Source: Myxococcales bacterium (GTDB lineage Bacteria > Myxococcota > Polyangia > Fen-1088). Taken from it: 8,116 bases of DNA. Below the pieces are notes generated by a model. It saw only the letters and a program-made list of their open reading frames with translations, did no database searches and was not told the DNA's origin. Numbering within the stretch: the first letter of the stretch is position 1; each line of letters opens with the position of its first letter. The position numbers were made by a program, and so were the translations under genes. The stretch is taken from positions 1-8,116 of the forward strand of contig PMCR01000127.1 in assembly GCA_003155465.1 (NCBI GenBank), given 5' to 3'. Below are positions 6,219 through 8,116 of this stretch, piece by piece.

Positions 6219-6227
6219 GCTTCCGGA

Positions 6228-8039
6228 GTGAAAAGGCACCGCATCTTTTGGGCCGCGTGCTGGCTGGGCGTGTTGGCCGGCTCGACCAAGCTTCCGCGCT
6301 CCGCGTGGGCTCAATCACCGTCCTTGGCGCGGGTGTCCGCGCCCGCCATCTTGCCCCTGTCCGAGGTGCACCCTGGCCTGATGGGCGAGGCATTCACGGT
6401 CTTCGAGGGCGTCAAGCCCGAGCCCTTCAAGGTGCGCGTGCTGTCGGTGGTGCCGAACTTTCTGCCCAAGCAGGACATCATCCTGGTGCGCGCCGAGGAT
6501 CCCCGCGTCGCGAGCTGCGGAATCGCTGCGGGCATGAGCGGCAGCCCGGTCTACGTCGACGGCAAGCTGATGGGTGCGATCGCCTACGGTTGGAGTTTTG
6601 CCAAGGAAGCCCTGGCCGGCGTGACCCCCATCGAGAGCATGCTGGCGGGAAGGCGACGACCACGGCGTCCGCCGGGCGATCCGTTTCTGGTCGACAATGG
6701 GCCCGCGTGGACGCCTGGCCAGGCGGCCCAGCCCGCTGCCGTGCCTGCGCTTTCTGACGGCGAGCCGCGCCTGCAGCCCGCGTCGTTGCCTCTGGCCGTT
6801 TCGGGCATCTCCGACGCGGCCATGCGCGAGTTGGGCGAAACCTTGCGTCCCTTTGGACTGGTTCCGGTGCGCGCGGGCGGCACGGGCGGAAAGCAGCGGA
6901 CGGCCGCGCTGGCCGACGCGGTGCAACCGGGCGCGACGGTGGGAGTGGCCCTCATTCGCGGGGACATGAGCGCGGTGGCCATGGGCACCCTGACCCAAGC
7001 GGAGGGCGGCACCATCATCGCGTTCGGGCACCCCCTGATGGACCTGGGTGAGGTCAATCTGCCACTGGTCTCCGGCCAGGTGCACACCATCGTGCCCAGC
7101 CTGGCCAGCTCCATGAAATTGGCCTCGCCTTTGGCTGAGATTGGCAGGGTAGTGCAGGATCTTCCGACCGGCATCGTGGGCGAGTTGGGCCGCCTGGCCC
7201 CCTCGGTGCCTGTGGAGGTTGTGGTAACCGCACGCGGCGAAAAGAAGAGCCGCTTCCATGCCCAGGTGGCGCTTCACCGCCGGCTCATCCCGTTGCTTGC
7301 GGGGACGGTGATAGGCAGTGCTCTTGGCGAGGCTGAGCCGGACGTGACTGACATGGTGGTCGCCATGACCACCCGTCTGGATGTCCGCGGCGCCGGTAGC
7401 GTGGAGATTCGCGACCAGCTTTTCTCGGGCGAGGGGATGTCGAGCCGAGTCCTCTCGCAGGCCCGTGGCCTGAGGGCGGTGTCGGACCTGCTCGGCAATC
7501 CCTTCGAACCCGCGGTGATCGACCGAATCGATGTGGAGGTTCGGGTGGAGTACCGCAACGACGTGGCCGAGATCGTCGGCGCCTCCTTGCCCGACGAGCG
7601 GGTGCGGCCAGGTGAGACGCTGCCGGTGCGCGTGGTCCTGCGCCCCTACGCGGGCAAAGAATTCGTCGAGGTCGTGCCCGTGGTGATTCCGCGCGCACTG
7701 GCGGACAAGACCATCAAGATCGACGTGGCCGCGGGCGCGCTGGTGCGGCCCGATGTCCCCAAGCCCGAGAGCCTGCGCGGCCTGATGGAGAACATGCGCG
7801 TCTTCTACCCAGGCCAATCCATCGTGGTCAGCCTGAGCACGCCCGACAGCGGCGTCTCTTTGCGCGGCCGCTTGATTCCCAGCCTTCCCGACTCGGCTCT
7901 GGACACGCTTCGCTCTGCCAACCAGACCCGCCGCGCCGATGCGTACCGCATAGCGGACCGAACCCTGCATCCCTGCGATCGTCTGGTGAGCGGGCGGCAG
8001 GAGCTGACCGCTCGGGTGCGCCCCATCGGCAGCCGGTAG
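6228..8039 (+). CDS. Exported SpoIVB peptidase S55-like protein
   Basis: 603-residue protein related to the SpoIVB serine peptidase domain (MEROPS S55) but of the long type found in non-sporulating bacteria, where its substrate is unknown. It begins with a signal peptide: KRHR (2-5), hydrophobic core 6-18, cleavage after AWA (26-28). The first block has EVHPGLMGEAFTVFEG (46-61), QDIILVRA (82-89) and GMSGSPVYVDG (102-112), with S104 as candidate nucleophile. A basic/Pro-rich insert follows (about 140-160). A second block then carries VGVALIRGD and AFGHPLMDLG with H268 as candidate catalytic His. A beta-rich C-terminal half of about 300 residues runs to the end. In B. subtilis SpoIVB the His precedes the Ser; here the order is reversed. 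GTG 6228 is chosen because the signal peptide starts there and a promoter lies immediately upstream; an in-frame ATG at 6102 would put 42 residues of unrelated sequence before the signal peptide. Confidence 0.85.
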   Translation: MKRHRIFWAACWLGVLAGSTKLPRSAWAQSPSLARVSAPAILPLSEVHPGLMGEAFTVFEGVKPEPFKVRVLSVVPNFLPKQDIILVRAEDPRVASCGIAAGMSGSPVYVDGKLMGAIAYGWSFAKEALAGVTPIESMLAGRRRPRRPPGDPFLVDNGPAWTPGQAAQPAAVPALSDGEPRLQPASLPLAVSGISDAAMRELGETLRPFGLVPVRAGGTGGKQRTAALADAVQPGATVGVALIRGDMSAVAMGTLTQAEGGTIIAFGHPLMDLGEVNLPLVSGQVHTIVPSLASSMKLASPLAEIGRVVQDLPTGIVGELGRLAPSVPVEVVVTARGEKKSRFHAQVALHRRLIPLLAGTVIGSALGEAEPDVTDMVVAMTTRLDVRGAGSVEIRDQLFSGEGMSSRVLSQARGLRAVSDLLGNPFEPAVIDRIDVEVRVEYRNDVAEIVGASLPDERVRPGETLPVRVVLRPYAGKEFVEVVPVVIPRALADKTIKIDVAAGALVRPDVPKPESLRGLMENMRVFYPGQSIVVSLSTPDSGVSLRGRLIPSLPDSALDTLRSANQTRRADAYRIADRTLHPCDRLVSGRQELTARVRPIGSR

Positions 8040-8063
8040 CGAGAGCCTGTCGTGAATCTCCGG

Positions 8064-8081
8064 GCCGCCTGAAAGGCCGGC
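8064..8081 (+). terminator. Imperfect hairpin downstream of the S55-like gene
   Basis: GCCGCCT (8064-8070), loop GAA, then AGGCCGGC (8074-8081) can form a 7-bp stem with one bulged C, 24 bp after the stop codon. No T-run follows, so it is not a canonical intrinsic terminator; it may only stabilise the mRNA 3' end. Confidence 0.3.
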
Positions 8082-8116
8082 TCGCGGGTCGCGTGGGATC
8101 GGGTAGCCCGGGGCAG

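Larger units (their letters stand above)
5868..6227. other. 360-bp divergent intergenic region
   Basis: Non-coding gap between the lipoprotein (minus) and S55-like (plus) start codons. Contents: the lipoprotein ribosome site (5875-5879), an AATGCAAC pair (5913-5942), a UUCG-loop hairpin (6108-6123: CTTGGC, TTCG, GCCGAG, with one G-T pair) without a following T-run, and the promoter of the S55-like gene (6190-6218). Reading frames cross it, including one with an ATG at 6102 joined to the S55-like gene, but none shows coding features. The middle part (about 5945-6100) holds nothing I can name. Confidence 0.6.

Noticed and set aside
6102..6227. ATG 6102 as the start of the S55-like gene
   Set aside because: The first 42 codons would read through the promoter and put unrelated sequence before the signal peptide.
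6315..7970. 551-codon open frame on the minus strand opposite the S55-like gene
   Set aside because: His/Arg/Gln-rich composition with no family motifs; it is the antisense shadow of a GC-rich coding region with clear S55-like motifs.
1..8116. tRNA/rRNA genes, CRISPR arrays, insertion sequences, phage or defence genes
   Set aside because: No cloverleaf, spaced repeats, transposase motifs or terminal inverted repeats were found on either strand.

Overview
This window is GC-rich, tightly packed DNA. It most likely comes from a myxobacterium or a related deltaproteobacterial lineage (Myxococcota). The signs are a Hanks-type Ser/Thr kinase with a long Ser/Pro/Gly/Asp linker and what looks like the start of a DUF4388/PATAN-type C-terminal domain, a PP2C phosphatase beside it, an Asp/Ala/Ser-rich secreted lipoprotein with a Cys cluster, and a long SpoIVB-S55-like exported protein of a type found outside spore-formers. 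The taxonomic call is inferred from gene types and composition. No rRNA marker is present.

Layout. (1) Positions 1-1610, minus strand: a Ser/Thr kinase cut by the left edge. (2) 1611-1691: an 81-bp divergent promoter region. (3) 1692-2444, plus strand: a PP2C-type phosphatase, probably the kinase's antagonist. (4) 2447-4301, minus strand: a three-gene block transcribed leftwards. It starts with a DUF502 membrane protein, is coupled through an ATGA overlap to an exported TlpA/thioredoxin-like protein, and ends with a helical, possibly ferritin-like protein. The block ends tail to tail with the phosphatase, with only 2 bp between the stop codons. (5) 4300-4914, plus strand: the C-terminal half of a GH105/GH88-type unsaturated glycuronyl hydrolase. 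It is cut at the start codon of the DUF502 gene and is probably a decaying pseudogene. (6) 4989-5867, minus strand: a lipoprotein with a 12-residue tandem repeat in its linker. (7) 5868-6227: a 360-bp divergent intergenic region with an AATGCAAC pair 22 bp apart and a TTGACA-17-TACCCT promoter that fires almost on top of the next start codon. (8) 6228-8039, plus strand: an exported S55-like protein. (9) 8040-8116: a short tail with one imperfect hairpin.

How the genes may work together. The kinase and phosphatase form a plausible reversible signalling pair sharing one control region. The DUF502-TlpA-helical protein block suggests a small envelope or redox function, but nothing in the sequence fixes its substrate. 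The lipoprotein and the S55-like protein are divergently expressed from one region and both go to the cell envelope. I do not see a complete, obviously new system such as defence, CRISPR or a mobile element. The best leads are the leaderless-looking promoter, the Ser-before-His order in the S55-like protein, the truncated glycosidase with a sharp breakpoint, and the ferritin-like candidate with lost metal ligands.
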